Part shown: in pieces, positions 7,781-14,411 of the stretch
Layout: every line of letters begins with the position of its first letter
How positions within the stretch are numbered: position 1 is the first letter of the stretch
DNA from: JBBDNC01 sp040877875
GTDB taxonomy: Bacteria > Bacteroidota > Rhodothermia > Balneolales > Balneolaceae
Assembly (NCBI GenBank): GCA_040877875.1
Contig: JBBDNC010000160.1
Coordinates: forward strand, 1 to 14,411
Direction of reading: 5' to 3'
DNA length: 14,411 nt
Notes under the pieces: model-generated
Told to the model about the DNA's origin: nothing
Databases searched by the model: none
What the model saw: the letters and a program-made list of their open reading frames with translations, nothing else
Program-made: the position numbers and the translations under genes

Positions 7781-8614
7781 TTATAGGGAAAGCCAGGGGA
7801 ATTTTCGGAAGTCCGGTTTGCGTTTTTCGAGGAAGGCTTTGCGGCCTTCTTCGGCCTCTTCGGTCATGTAAGCCAGGCGGGTGGCTTCACCGGAAAAGAC
7901 TTGCTGGCCTACCATGCCGTCATCTACCAGGTTGAACGCAAACTTGATCATTCTTATGGCCGTCGGACTTTTGCCCAATATTTCCCTGGCCCATTGTATG
8001 GCGGTATCCTCGAGTTGTTCATGGGGCACCACTTCGTTGACCATTCCCATGTCGTAGGCTTCCTGTGCTGAGTAGGTCCGTCCGAGAAAGAAAATTTCCC
8101 GCGCCCGTTTTTGTCCTACCTGGCGGGCGAGAAGGGCGGATCCGAATCCACCGTCAAAACTGGCCACATCGGCGTCGGTCTGCTTGAACGCAGCGTGTTC
8201 ACGGCTGGCAAGAGTCAGGTCACAGACGACATGCAGACTGTGTCCGCCTCCCACAGCCCAGCCGGGGACGACACAAATGACGACTTTGGACATAAATCGG
8301 ATGATTCGCTGAAGGTCGAGTACATTGAGCCTCTGTACGCCATCACTGCCCTCGTAACCCGTCTTGCCTCGCACGTTTTGATCGCCTCCGGAACAGAATG
8401 CATAGACTCCATCCTTGGCGGGGCCTTCGCCCGTCAGTAAAATGACTCCGATTGAGGGATCTTCCCGGGCATCGATCAGGGCTTCTTCCAGTTCAAACAG
8501 GGTTTGAGGACGAAATGCATTCCGAATTTCCGGCCGGTTCAATGCGATCCGGGCAATTCCTTCCATTTTTCCATAGGTGATGTCTTCGTATTCTTTTACG
8601 GTAGTCCAGTTCAT
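7781..8614 (-). CDS. menB: 1,4-dihydroxy-2-naphthoyl-CoA synthase MenB
   Basis: Crotonase-fold ring-closing enzyme that converts OSB-CoA to DHNA-CoA. It has 277 residues. Hallmarks are the oxyanion-hole segment CSGGDQNVRG (74-83), the second oxyanion loop GWAVGGGHSLH (118-128), QTDADVASFDGG (145-156) with Ser152 and Asp154, and the C-terminal YMTEEAEEGRKAF (249-261) with Tyr249. The end KRKPDFRKFPWLS is typical of MenB. Residue 147 is Asp where E. coli MenB has a Gly that binds bicarbonate. Family knowledge places Asp-bearing enzymes in the bicarbonate-independent class. The ATG overlaps the menH stop as ATGA, so translation is likely coupled to menH. Its downstream neighbour in the same orientation, menA, is separated by the glnN/lipoprotein insert. 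Confidence 0.96.
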   Translation of the reverse strand: MNWTTVKEYEDITYGKMEGIARIALNRPEIRNAFRPQTLFELEEALIDAREDPSIGVILLTGEGPAKDGVYAFCSGGDQNVRGKTGYEGSDGVQRLNVLDLQRIIRFMSKVVICVVPGWAVGGGHSLHVVCDLTLASREHAAFKQTDADVASFDGGFGSALLARQVGQKRAREIFFLGRTYSAQEAYDMGMVNEVVPHEQLEDTAIQWAREILGKSPTAIRMIKFAFNLVDDGMVGQQVFSGEATRLAYMTEEAEEGRKAFLEKRKPDFRKFPWLSL

Positions 8615-9432
8615 GGCTCAATTTTCTTGGTTGTGAACATTTTGATTTGATGGATAAATTTTTCCGGCTGATCCATGTGGACACGGTGGCCGGCTCCGGA
8701 GAGGATATTGAATTCCGAATCCGGCAATTTTTGGTGCAGAGAATCCATTTTGGAACAATATTTTTCATCTTCCTCACCGGCAAGTAAACATACCGGTTTT
8801 TTCAGATTTTTCAGCTTATTAAAGACGGAAGGCATAAATCCTGAACCGAATCCACGGAGACTGGCTGCAAGAAAATCGGGGTTCTGATTTCGCATGACCT
8901 TCTCATAAAGGGTTGGGTGTTTCGCCGGTGGATGAGTTTCAAAAAAAAGAGGCATTCGTTGCCAGGCAGCCAGGAATTCGTCAAAATTATTTTGAATAGC
9001 ATGGGCCCGCTCCTCATCAAGCGCACGGCGTTCTTCTCTCGCTTCAGGATCACTGATGCCAGCATGTGTACTCTCCAGGATCAGGAGGTCGATCCGTTCG
9101 GGATACCGGATGGCATACTGGAGTGCCAGCCGGCCTCCCATGGAGTAACCGTGGAGGATCAGGGGGCGGAGCTGAAGGCGGTCGAGGATTGAATTCAGGC
9201 CTTCGATCTGTCTCTCTGCCTGATAGTGGGCGGGATCTGTGCTGCCTCCGCTACGCCCGTGGCCTAAAAGATCAACCGTGACGGGATTGCAGAATTCTGA
9301 AAGCGGGCCGATCAGAGGTTGAAACACCTCCCCGTTTCCCATAAATCCGTGCAGGATCACAAGCCAGGGAAGCTCCTGTTGATTTTGATGAATCGATACA
9401 TGCCAGGGAATATTTTGACAGTATAATTTCAA
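8611..9432 (-). CDS. menH: SHCHC synthase MenH (alpha/beta hydrolase)
   Basis: Alpha/beta-hydrolase lyase that removes pyruvate from SEPHCHC to give SHCHC. It has 273 residues. The oxyanion segment LPWLVILHGFMG (21-32) closely follows E. coli MenH. The nucleophile elbow is GYSMGGR (95-101, Ser97), the probable acid is Asp222 in GEEDEKY, and the histidine is His249 in GAGHRVH. The start is TTG at 9432: no in-frame ATG occurs between the upstream stop and residue 31, and the N-terminus from the TTG aligns in length with the family. Other alpha/beta hydrolases share these motifs, so the specific role rests on the HGF-type N-terminus and the 4-bp overlap with menB. A repeat-rich spacer separates it from the glycosyltransferase upstream. 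Confidence 0.88.
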   Translation of the reverse strand: MKLYCQNIPWHVSIHQNQQELPWLVILHGFMGNGEVFQPLIGPLSEFCNPVTVDLLGHGRSGGSTDPAHYQAERQIEGLNSILDRLQLRPLILHGYSMGGRLALQYAIRYPERIDLLILESTHAGISDPEAREERRALDEERAHAIQNNFDEFLAAWQRMPLFFETHPPAKHPTLYEKVMRNQNPDFLAASLRGFGSGFMPSVFNKLKNLKKPVCLLAGEEDEKYCSKMDSLHQKLPDSEFNILSGAGHRVHMDQPEKFIHQIKMFTTKKIEP

Positions 9433-9451
9433 ATCGGGAAGTACATGAATT

Positions 9452-9495
9452 ATCAGTGTGCCAGTTAACAGTGTGTCAGTGTATCAGTTATCAGT
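9452..9495. repeat. CAGT-periodic repeat upstream of menH
   Basis: CAGT recurs at 9454, 9462, 9469, 9477, 9485 and 9492, a 7-8 bp period. CAGTGTGTCAG (9469-9479) is identical to the minus-strand unit of the repeats at 21-68. CAGTTATCAGT (9485-9495) is identical to 14316-14326. The block sits 20-63 bp upstream of the menH start and could overlap its leader or promoter. Confidence 0.75.
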
Positions 9496-9529
9496 TTTAT
9501 CAAAGGATAATCAACATTTCAGAATTCAC

Positions 9530-9558
9530 GTTTTAAATTTACGAGTATAATTTAAAAC
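9530..9558. repeat. AT-rich inverted repeat between menH and the glycosyltransferase
   Basis: GTTTTAAATT (9530-9539) is the exact inverse of AATTTAAAAC (9549-9558), with a 9-bp loop. The arms continue after two mismatches for three more bases. It abuts the solitary MITE end at 9566-9577. No T-tract follows on the minus strand, so I do not call it a terminator. Confidence 0.5.
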
Positions 9559-9565
9559 TCGAACC

Positions 9566-9577
9566 TGCAAAGCCCTC
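9566..9577 (-). repeat. Solitary copy of the MITE terminal 12-mer
   Basis: TGCAAAGCCCTC here is the exact reverse complement of the left terminus GAGGGCTTTGCA of the element at 10767-10934. No partner end is found to the left, so it is either a decayed or truncated second copy, or a chance 12-bp match. Confidence 0.55.
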
Positions 9578-9642
9578 TACTGATAACTGAAAAAGTTTTG
9601 TACCAATAAAGCACTTTTCTATCACAAATCATCAAATTTCAT

Positions 9643-10731
9643 CTATAGTTTACGTGGCACCAGCCCCTGCAGCCAGTTTTCAAAACGATCGCCCCAAACT
9701 TCCAGGGAATATTCCTCTTCGGCTGTTTGCCGGCAGTCAGCCCGGCGAATCTTATCGATCTGATCCATGGCGTTCGCCATCTCATCCACCCGGCCGGGTT
9801 CCGTCAAAAACCCTGTTTTTCCCTGTTCGACAATTTCGGACGGCCCGCCCCGGTTATATGTGATGACGGGAACCCCGCATGCAAACGCTTCAATAATGAC
9901 CATTCCGAAGGCTTCTGTCCAGTGGGGAGTCATAAGTAAAGCCCTCGCTTTACGAAGGATTTTTTGCATCTCTTTGGTTTCTAAAAACCCGAGGTATTCC
10001 ACCGGTGCATCCGGGGCCTGGCGAAGAATTTCATTCCAGTAGTCCCTGTCTTCCATTTTACCAAGTATTTTCAGGGGGATTTTCTTCTTACGGCTTACCT
10101 GTACGGCATCCTCCAGGCCTTTTTCAGGTGAAATACGTCCTGCCCAAACAAGATAGTTTTCGGGTTGGGCGCAATAACGGTATTTGTTCAAATCGATCCC
10201 GCTTTTCAGGATTGTAAATGATTCGGGGACGGGAAAGGTCTCTGCCTGGGTTTTCGAGTAACATCCGAGACGGTTCGGGAATTCAGAAGCAACCCGCTTG
10301 AGTTCATAGTCGAGAGCATCACTCATGGAACTCATCGACATAAAATGGGCCAAAGGGGTTTCAAATTGAGATGTCAGATAGACAGGAAGCCAGTCGTAGG
10401 CAAAACTGAGAATCAGGTCATAGGAGTCTTGATGTTTTTCCGCATACGTACACATGTTGGTTAGTACGCTGTTGGAAGAGGTTCCCGATTTTTCCGCCTG
10501 CCGTGAGACTCGCTGGGCCCTGGGCTCTAATTCACCGGGAATCCGGATGATCGAACTGTCCGGGAGCATGGACTCTTCCGGTGCAAGAATATCAACCGAA
10601 TGGCCCCTGTTTTGAAGAACATCCGACAGGTTTTGAATAGTAAGCTCCACACCTCCGCCGATCCCCGACCCCAGCGGAGCCACCGGTGTGGATAAAACAA
10701 GAAGGCGTATTTTCGAACGAAGACGATGCAT
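9643..10731 (-). CDS. GT4-family glycosyltransferase, possibly pterin-specific
   Basis: Retaining GT-B glycosyltransferase of 362 residues. The N-terminal acceptor domain opens with LLVLSTPVAPLGSGIGGGVE (10-29), a loop for phosphate and acceptor contacts. The C-terminal nucleotide-sugar domain has AGRISPEKGLEDAV (197-210) and EAFGMVIIE (273-281), the E-x7-E signature of GT4, then CGVPVITYNRGGPSEIVEQG (285-304). There are no membrane spans or signal peptide, so it is cytoplasmic or peripheral. The STPVxPLGSGxGGGVELT opening recalls, from memory, the cyanobacterial UDP-glucose:tetrahydrobiopterin glucosyltransferase group. Donor and acceptor cannot be proved from sequence alone. It sits in the men orientation but is flanked by the MITE upstream and by a solitary MITE end and repeats downstream. 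It is not a known menaquinone gene. The ATG at 10731 has no Shine-Dalgarno sequence. Confidence 0.85.
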   Translation of the reverse strand: MHRLRSKIRLLVLSTPVAPLGSGIGGGVELTIQNLSDVLQNRGHSVDILAPEESMLPDSSIIRIPGELEPRAQRVSRQAEKSGTSSNSVLTNMCTYAEKHQDSYDLILSFAYDWLPVYLTSQFETPLAHFMSMSSMSDALDYELKRVASEFPNRLGCYSKTQAETFPVPESFTILKSGIDLNKYRYCAQPENYLVWAGRISPEKGLEDAVQVSRKKKIPLKILGKMEDRDYWNEILRQAPDAPVEYLGFLETKEMQKILRKARALLMTPHWTEAFGMVIIEAFACGVPVITYNRGGPSEIVEQGKTGFLTEPGRVDEMANAMDQIDKIRRADCRQTAEEEYSLEVWGDRFENWLQGLVPRKL

Positions 10732-10766
10732 CGGTTAAGTTGATTAAATCAAACTATTAAATAAAA

Positions 10767-10934
10767 GAGGGCTTTGCACAACCGGTCTTTTGCCCAATGC
10801 CTGCGTTATCACTGCGTGGGAATCGCTGCGCTCGGTGCGGTCGGTTGAAATCCTCACATATGGACTATATGCTGCGGTTTCAACCTCCCTCTGGCCTTGT
10901 CCTTGAACAAAATCCCTGGTTCTGCAAAGACCTC
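10767..10934. mobile_element. 168-bp MITE-like element with 5-bp target duplication
   Basis: The left end GAGGGCTTTGCA (10767-10778) and right end TGCAAAGACCTC (10923-10934) are inverted repeats, 11 of 12 matching. Extended to 19 bp, 16 match. The element is flanked on both sides by TAAAA (10762-10766 and 10935-10939), as expected of a target-site duplication. It has no open reading frame of useful size. The interior carries a hairpin: GGTTGAAA (10843-10850) pairs with TTTCAACC (10878-10885), and inner CATAT pairs with ATATG around GGACT. It appears to be a non-autonomous element mobilised by an insertion-sequence transposase not present here. I do not assign the family. It lies between menD and the glycosyltransferase and could supply or block transcription. 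Confidence 0.8.
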
Positions 10935-11035
10935 TAAAAGTGAAAGAATGTAATCCGTCAACCCGTGGCAGGAAAGGGTTACTTTTTCCTCTATCCCCTG
11001 AACCCTGTCAACCCTCACTTTCTTTTACCTGTAAT
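10935..11035. other. Spacer between the MITE and menD
   Basis: No gene. It contains AACCC...GGGTT (around 10961-10980) and short direct repeats of GTCAACCC. TAAAAGTGAAAG just right of the MITE is partly mirrored by CTTTCTTTTA near 11020. None has a T-tract on the minus strand, so menD's terminator is not identified. Confidence 0.5.
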
Positions 11036-12757
11036 TTATCCGCTTTCGTCAATTCCCCGAAAACTATTCCAAAGTTCCCGTCGCAGGTCCATCGAAGCAT
11101 CCGGATTTGTACGTATTTCGACGACAGTGGTACGGGGCTGCTTCCACTGGTCCGGTTTCTGGTTATAGAGATCCTCTTTTGATTCGATCAGCCGGTAATC
11201 AAGTCCCCCGGCCTGGGCCAGCCGCCGGATCTCTACTTTTTGTGGGGTCTCGAAATAGGTGTCATAGAATTCCTTGTGGCGGTAAACGGGCAGCATCCGG
11301 AAGATGGTGCCGCCGCCGTTGTTTACAACTGCAATCACAAAGGGCTGAAGGGTGTTTTGTGCGGAGTAGAGCGCATTGGCATCGTGCAAAAAGGCCAGGT
11401 CGCCCGTCAGACAAAGCATCGGCCGGCGGGAGGATTTCTGGATGCCCAGGGCCGTGGAGACGATCCCGTCAATTCCCGCAGCTCCACGATTGACATACGT
11501 ATGGCGGTGTCCGGTTTCGGGTCTGCCGAACAGGGCGGCATCCCGTACCGGGAAGGAGTTGGATAGCATGAGATCCCACGAAGCGGGCAGGTGAGTCAGA
11601 AAATGGCTGAAAACGTGTCCGTCGGTAAGCCGGTCTTCTTTTTGAAGAAGATTGTCTTTCAACCGGTCTGATTTTTCCGAGTATTCCTCCCAGGTTTGAG
11701 CCCACTCTTCGCTTTTTTGATCGATCGTACCGAGTTCCAGATGATCGGTGGAGAGTACCAGGCGGGGATTGGCTGAAATCGTTTCGTCGTGACAGGCATT
11801 CTGTGAGAGGCATTGCAGCATGGGGACGTCGCGATATTCTTCGAGGGCTGTTTGGACCGCTTTGCCGACCGGTTCATCCCCGAACCGGACGATCAGGTCG
11901 GGTTTCAGGGTCTCACGCACCTCCCGGGATCGCAGAAACATTTCAGCTCCGCGGACGATATGGCCGGACACCGGAAGATTGGCTCCCGGCTCACAGATTG
12001 CAGGTGAATTCAGCTTGCCGGCCAGATTTAGAAAGACATTTGCCAGGGAGCTGTACGGCAGCTCCGGTCCTCCAATCAACAGGGGCCGGTTTGACTGATT
12101 GATGGTCTCTGTAAGTTTTTCAGACAGGTGATTTCGCGGTTGCAAGGCGGGTGTTGTCCGTGCGGCCTTTTCAATTTCGTCTGTCTGGGCCCGGTTCAAC
12201 TCCGATTGTTTTCGGATCGACTCCTCGTCCGGCTCCAGGGGTTTTCGGAACGGTGCATTAAGATGTACGGCACCGCCTTTATGAATGGAACCTTTGACGG
12301 ATTGCCGGGCCAGCAGCCCGAGGCGTTTCAGATCTTCCGGGTTGTGAACCGGTTCTCCGAGTTCATGGAACAGAACGGCATAATCTCCATACAATTTTAT
12401 CTGGTCGATTGTCTGGGAACTTCCGGTATTTCTAAGAAAGGGTGGGCGGTCGGCCGTGAGCACGACCATCGGGGCACCGGAGTGCCTGGCTTCCACCAGG
12501 GCCGGAAGATAATTGGCTGCCGCCGTTCCCGACGTACAGATCAGCAGGGCGGGGGCACCCTGATTTTTGCCTGTTCCAAGTGCCTGGAAGGCTGCCGAGC
12601 GTTCATCCAGCACCACGTGTTTAATCAGGCCGGGGTGAGCCGCAGCGGCAAGCGTAGCGGGTGTGGAGCGTGAACCGGGAGAGATAAACACATGCCGGAC
12701 TCCCTCCTCATAAAAAGCTCGCATCAGGACAGACATCCAACTGAAAGAGTCTCCCAT
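11036..12757 (-). CDS. menD: SEPHCHC synthase MenD
   Basis: ThDP- and Mg-dependent enzyme that adds the succinic semialdehyde unit from 2-oxoglutarate to isochorismate. From the ATG at 12757 it has 573 residues, similar to other MenD proteins. The N-terminal pyrimidine-binding domain has ISPGSRSTP (25-33) and the conserved ThDP-activating Glu52 in DERSAAF. The C-terminal domain has NRGAAGIDG (423-431), the GD of the Mg/ThDP motif at 452-453 with Asn480 in VVNNGGGTIF, and the hydrophobic TIFRMLP. An earlier in-frame ATG at 12784 would add nine residues and overlap menF by 26 bp. The ATG at 12757 comes one base after the menF stop (TAA-A-ATG), and its N-terminus matches the family length, so I prefer it. 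Translational coupling with menF is likely. Confidence 0.95.
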   Translation of the reverse strand: MGDSFSWMSVLMRAFYEEGVRHVFISPGSRSTPATLAAAAHPGLIKHVVLDERSAAFQALGTGKNQGAPALLICTSGTAAANYLPALVEARHSGAPMVVLTADRPPFLRNTGSSQTIDQIKLYGDYAVLFHELGEPVHNPEDLKRLGLLARQSVKGSIHKGGAVHLNAPFRKPLEPDEESIRKQSELNRAQTDEIEKAARTTPALQPRNHLSEKLTETINQSNRPLLIGGPELPYSSLANVFLNLAGKLNSPAICEPGANLPVSGHIVRGAEMFLRSREVRETLKPDLIVRFGDEPVGKAVQTALEEYRDVPMLQCLSQNACHDETISANPRLVLSTDHLELGTIDQKSEEWAQTWEEYSEKSDRLKDNLLQKEDRLTDGHVFSHFLTHLPASWDLMLSNSFPVRDAALFGRPETGHRHTYVNRGAAGIDGIVSTALGIQKSSRRPMLCLTGDLAFLHDANALYSAQNTLQPFVIAVVNNGGGTIFRMLPVYRHKEFYDTYFETPQKVEIRRLAQAGGLDYRLIESKEDLYNQKPDQWKQPRTTVVEIRTNPDASMDLRRELWNSFRGIDESG

Positions 12758-12758
12758 T

Positions 12759-14216
12759 TTACCGGATGGCCTGTTTGAGAGCATTGAGGACAGGTTTCAG
12801 TTTCAATTCGGCTTCTGCCCACTCCTTATCAGGATCAGAGTCCGCTACAATTCCGCAGCCTGCAAATAATCGTCCCCGATGATTGTGGACCAGTGCGCTG
12901 CGGATGGCGACAGCAAACTCGCCGCTTCCCCGCAAGTTGTACCATCCTATCGGCCCTGCATACCATCCCCGGTTTATGGTTTCGATCTCATTAATATGTG
13001 GAATGGCAGAGGTGCGCGGATATCCCCCGACAGCCGGGGTAGGATGAAGAAGGCCTGCCAGATCATGAATCGTTGCGTTTCGGTTCACCCGGGCTGTAAT
13101 CGGGGTGTAAAGATGTTGAACGTTACTTAGTTTCTTGATTCCCGGTTTTTCCGGGTATTCAACCCCCGAGCTGTAGGAAGACAGGTTATTATGAATGTCC
13201 CGGACCACGATTTCGTGTTCCTCACGGTCCTTGCTGCTTTCCATAAGCGTATGGCCCAGCGCGGCATCTTCCGTAGCGCTTTCGCCCCTGGAGATACTGC
13301 CGGCAAGTCCCTCTGTCAGGATTCGGTTTTGTTGCAAAGCGATCAGCCGCTCCGGGGTAGCTCCTAAAAATACAGGCCCGTTTTCGGCACGAATCATGAA
13401 AATTGTACAGCCCGGAAAATGTTCACGCAGGTGGTGCAAGGTACAGGTTACATGGATTGGGTGTTCCGAATGGAATTCAAGATCCCGGGCGAGGACAATT
13501 TTTTGAAAATCACCCGATGAAATCATGTTTCGGGCCTTGTCAACCTGTAGATACCAGTCGGAGACAGATTTCTCCTTCACATGGATTTTATGGGCATTTT
13601 GGCGACCGGATGCCGGGGGATCGAATTTGTATTTTAGAATTTTTTCCCGGATCCCGGTAAAATGTGCAAACCGGTTTTGGATTTGATGGAGAATTGCTTC
13701 CGGGCTGTGGTTCTGCAGGGGAAGTGCAAGCTTGAGAAGGTGTTTATCTCTTTTTTTGACAATACACCACTCGGGGAGGACAAATCGTGCAGCCCCGAAG
13801 TTCTTCCATTCCCGGTCAATATTATGATCTGAAAACGAATATCCGCCCAGCAGGATCGGCTCATCCGGGATCGAGTCCCGGGAACTGAATGAAGCGATTT
13901 GATGATGAAGATCCCGGCTCTGCCGGCTGATTTCTGCAAAGCGGTGTTTGCCGGTTGACTTGAGGACGGTAAGCGCACCGCCGGAAGCCATCGCGAAAGA
14001 ACGGTCCGGCTGTTCCCAGTAATAAAGATCGTCTGATTCTGTTTCCTGTTCAAGATAGGCAAGGGGATCGACCGCCGGTACAGGAATGGACACAGAAAGC
14101 CACTGTTTTTGACGGGGTTGCTTCCGGAGGAAGCGCGTCAGGAACGGAAGATCAATCTCCGGATCCCCTGGTTCCCCGTTGTGGTTTGTTGTATTCGTTA
14201 ACGGATCACTCTTCAT
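12759..14216 (-). CDS. menF: Isochorismate synthase MenF
   Basis: Chorismate-utilising enzyme that isomerises chorismate to isochorismate, the committed step of this pathway. It has 485 residues. The N-terminal ~210 are variable. The conserved domain has the catalytic lysine K239 in FQKIVLARD, FLGATPERLI (283-292) with Glu289, EGLAGSISRG (302-311), DREEHEIVVRDI (330-341), HPTPAVGG (391-398), GWYAGPIGW (417-425) and GCGIVADSDPDKEWAEAELK (453-472) with the Mg-binding glutamates. The lysine at the base position is typical of isochorismate synthases. The family also includes EntC and salicylate synthases, but direct coupling to menD makes MenF the clear choice. It is the first gene of the minus-strand unit and is preceded by palindromes that may be regulatory. 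The extended N-terminus up to about 20 could be trimmed if translation begins later. Confidence 0.94.
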   Translation of the reverse strand: MKSDPLTNTTNHNGEPGDPEIDLPFLTRFLRKQPRQKQWLSVSIPVPAVDPLAYLEQETESDDLYYWEQPDRSFAMASGGALTVLKSTGKHRFAEISRQSRDLHHQIASFSSRDSIPDEPILLGGYSFSDHNIDREWKNFGAARFVLPEWCIVKKRDKHLLKLALPLQNHSPEAILHQIQNRFAHFTGIREKILKYKFDPPASGRQNAHKIHVKEKSVSDWYLQVDKARNMISSGDFQKIVLARDLEFHSEHPIHVTCTLHHLREHFPGCTIFMIRAENGPVFLGATPERLIALQQNRILTEGLAGSISRGESATEDAALGHTLMESSKDREEHEIVVRDIHNNLSSYSSGVEYPEKPGIKKLSNVQHLYTPITARVNRNATIHDLAGLLHPTPAVGGYPRTSAIPHINEIETINRGWYAGPIGWYNLRGSGEFAVAIRSALVHNHRGRLFAGCGIVADSDPDKEWAEAELKLKPVLNALKQAIR

Positions 14217-14249
14217 GGCTATTCAAATTTCGCCGGGCTGAATCAAATC

Positions 14250-14290
14250 ATTGAAACTTCTTGTTTCAATACTTTCAATATAAATTGAAA
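14250..14290. promoter_or_regulatory. Two adjacent TTGAAA/TTTCAA palindromes upstream of menF
   Basis: ATTGAAAC (14250-14257) pairs exactly with GTTTCAAT (14263-14270) around a 5-bp spacer. Two bases on, TTTCAAT (14273-14279) pairs exactly with ATTGAAA (14284-14290) around ATAA. All four arms share TTGAAA or its inverse. They lie 34-74 bp upstream of the menF ATG, where a promoter or operator would be expected. No T-tract follows, so a terminator is unlikely. Confidence 0.5.
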
Positions 14291-14315
14291 ATTACAAAAA
14301 CAAAAAAACAGGAAA

Positions 14316-14351
14316 CAGTTATCAGTGTGACATTTACCAGCCAGCTGATAC
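14316..14351. repeat. CAGT-type repeat further upstream of menF
   Basis: CAGTTATCAGTGTGACA begins at 14316, and CAG recurs at 14338 and 14342, ending CTGATAC. Its first 11 bases equal 9485-9495. It belongs to the same repeat family as 21-68 and 9452-9495, in a shorter, less regular form. Confidence 0.55.
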
Positions 14352-14411
14352 GGAATCCATAAATTTAATGTTAATTTTTTATAATAGGACTATTTTTAGT
14401 ATATATTATGT

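Noticed and set aside
7696..7935. Plus-strand 79-codon open frame
   Set aside because: Most of it is antisense to the menB 3' end, and its amino-acid composition is not protein-like.
9482..9590. CAGTTATCAG and CTGATAACTG as ends of a mobile element
   Set aside because: The inverted pair (near 9485 and 9580) is made of simple CAGT-type repeat sequence common in this window, with no target duplication. It is more likely repeat-family sequence than an element.
12128..12673. Plus-strand 181-codon open frame
   Set aside because: Antisense shadow of menD, with no domain or start signal.

Overview
This window is dominated by a menaquinone (vitamin K2) biosynthesis locus. Seven classical men genes lie on the minus strand, in transcriptional order menF, menD, (glycosyltransferase), menH, menB, then after a plus-strand insert menA, menC, menE. 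They cover chorismate to demethylmenaquinone except the thioesterase step (menI/yfbB type). The last methyltransferase (menG/ubiE) is also absent from the window. Protein features suggest a member of the Bacteroidota/Rhodothermota/Balneolota group: a type III (GlnN) glutamine synthetase, a DUF4382 lipoprotein, starts without clear Shine-Dalgarno sequences, and one promoter-like TTG-N19-TATATTTA upstream of glnN. G+C is roughly one half. Balneolota is my best guess, but no rRNA or other marker is present to prove it.

Layout. Positions 1-68 hold three tandem 16-bp repeats at the 3' end of menE. menE (63-1553) and menC (1543-2700) overlap by 11 bp. menA (2813-3700) is next. A divergent AT-rich intergenic region separates menA from plus-strand glnN (3995-6175), which ends at a textbook terminator. 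A plus-strand DUF4382 lipoprotein (6482-7297) follows, then about 480 bp without a protein gene that holds a strong candidate structured RNA ending in a second intrinsic terminator. menB (7781-8614) and menH (8611-9432) overlap as ATGA. A repeat-rich spacer, a GT4-type glycosyltransferase (9643-10731), a 168-bp MITE-like element with a 5-bp target duplication (10762-10939), and the tightly coupled pair menD (11036-12757) and menF (12759-14216) complete the window. The menF upstream region carries two adjacent TTGAAA/TTTCAA palindromes.

How the genes work together. MenF makes isochorismate, MenD makes SEPHCHC, MenH makes SHCHC, MenC makes o-succinylbenzoate, MenE makes its CoA thioester, MenB makes DHNA-CoA, and MenA prenylates DHNA at the membrane. 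GlnN assimilates ammonium and has no evident functional tie to the quinone pathway. The glycosyltransferase is a passenger whose N-terminus recalls cyanobacterial pterin glucosyltransferases. The core is ordinary housekeeping biosynthesis. The less ordinary content is in the spacers: a MITE, a solitary matching MITE end on the other side of the glycosyltransferase, a CAGT-periodic repeat family at four of the men junctions, and the unassigned structured RNA. I found no phage, defence, CRISPR or secretion system.
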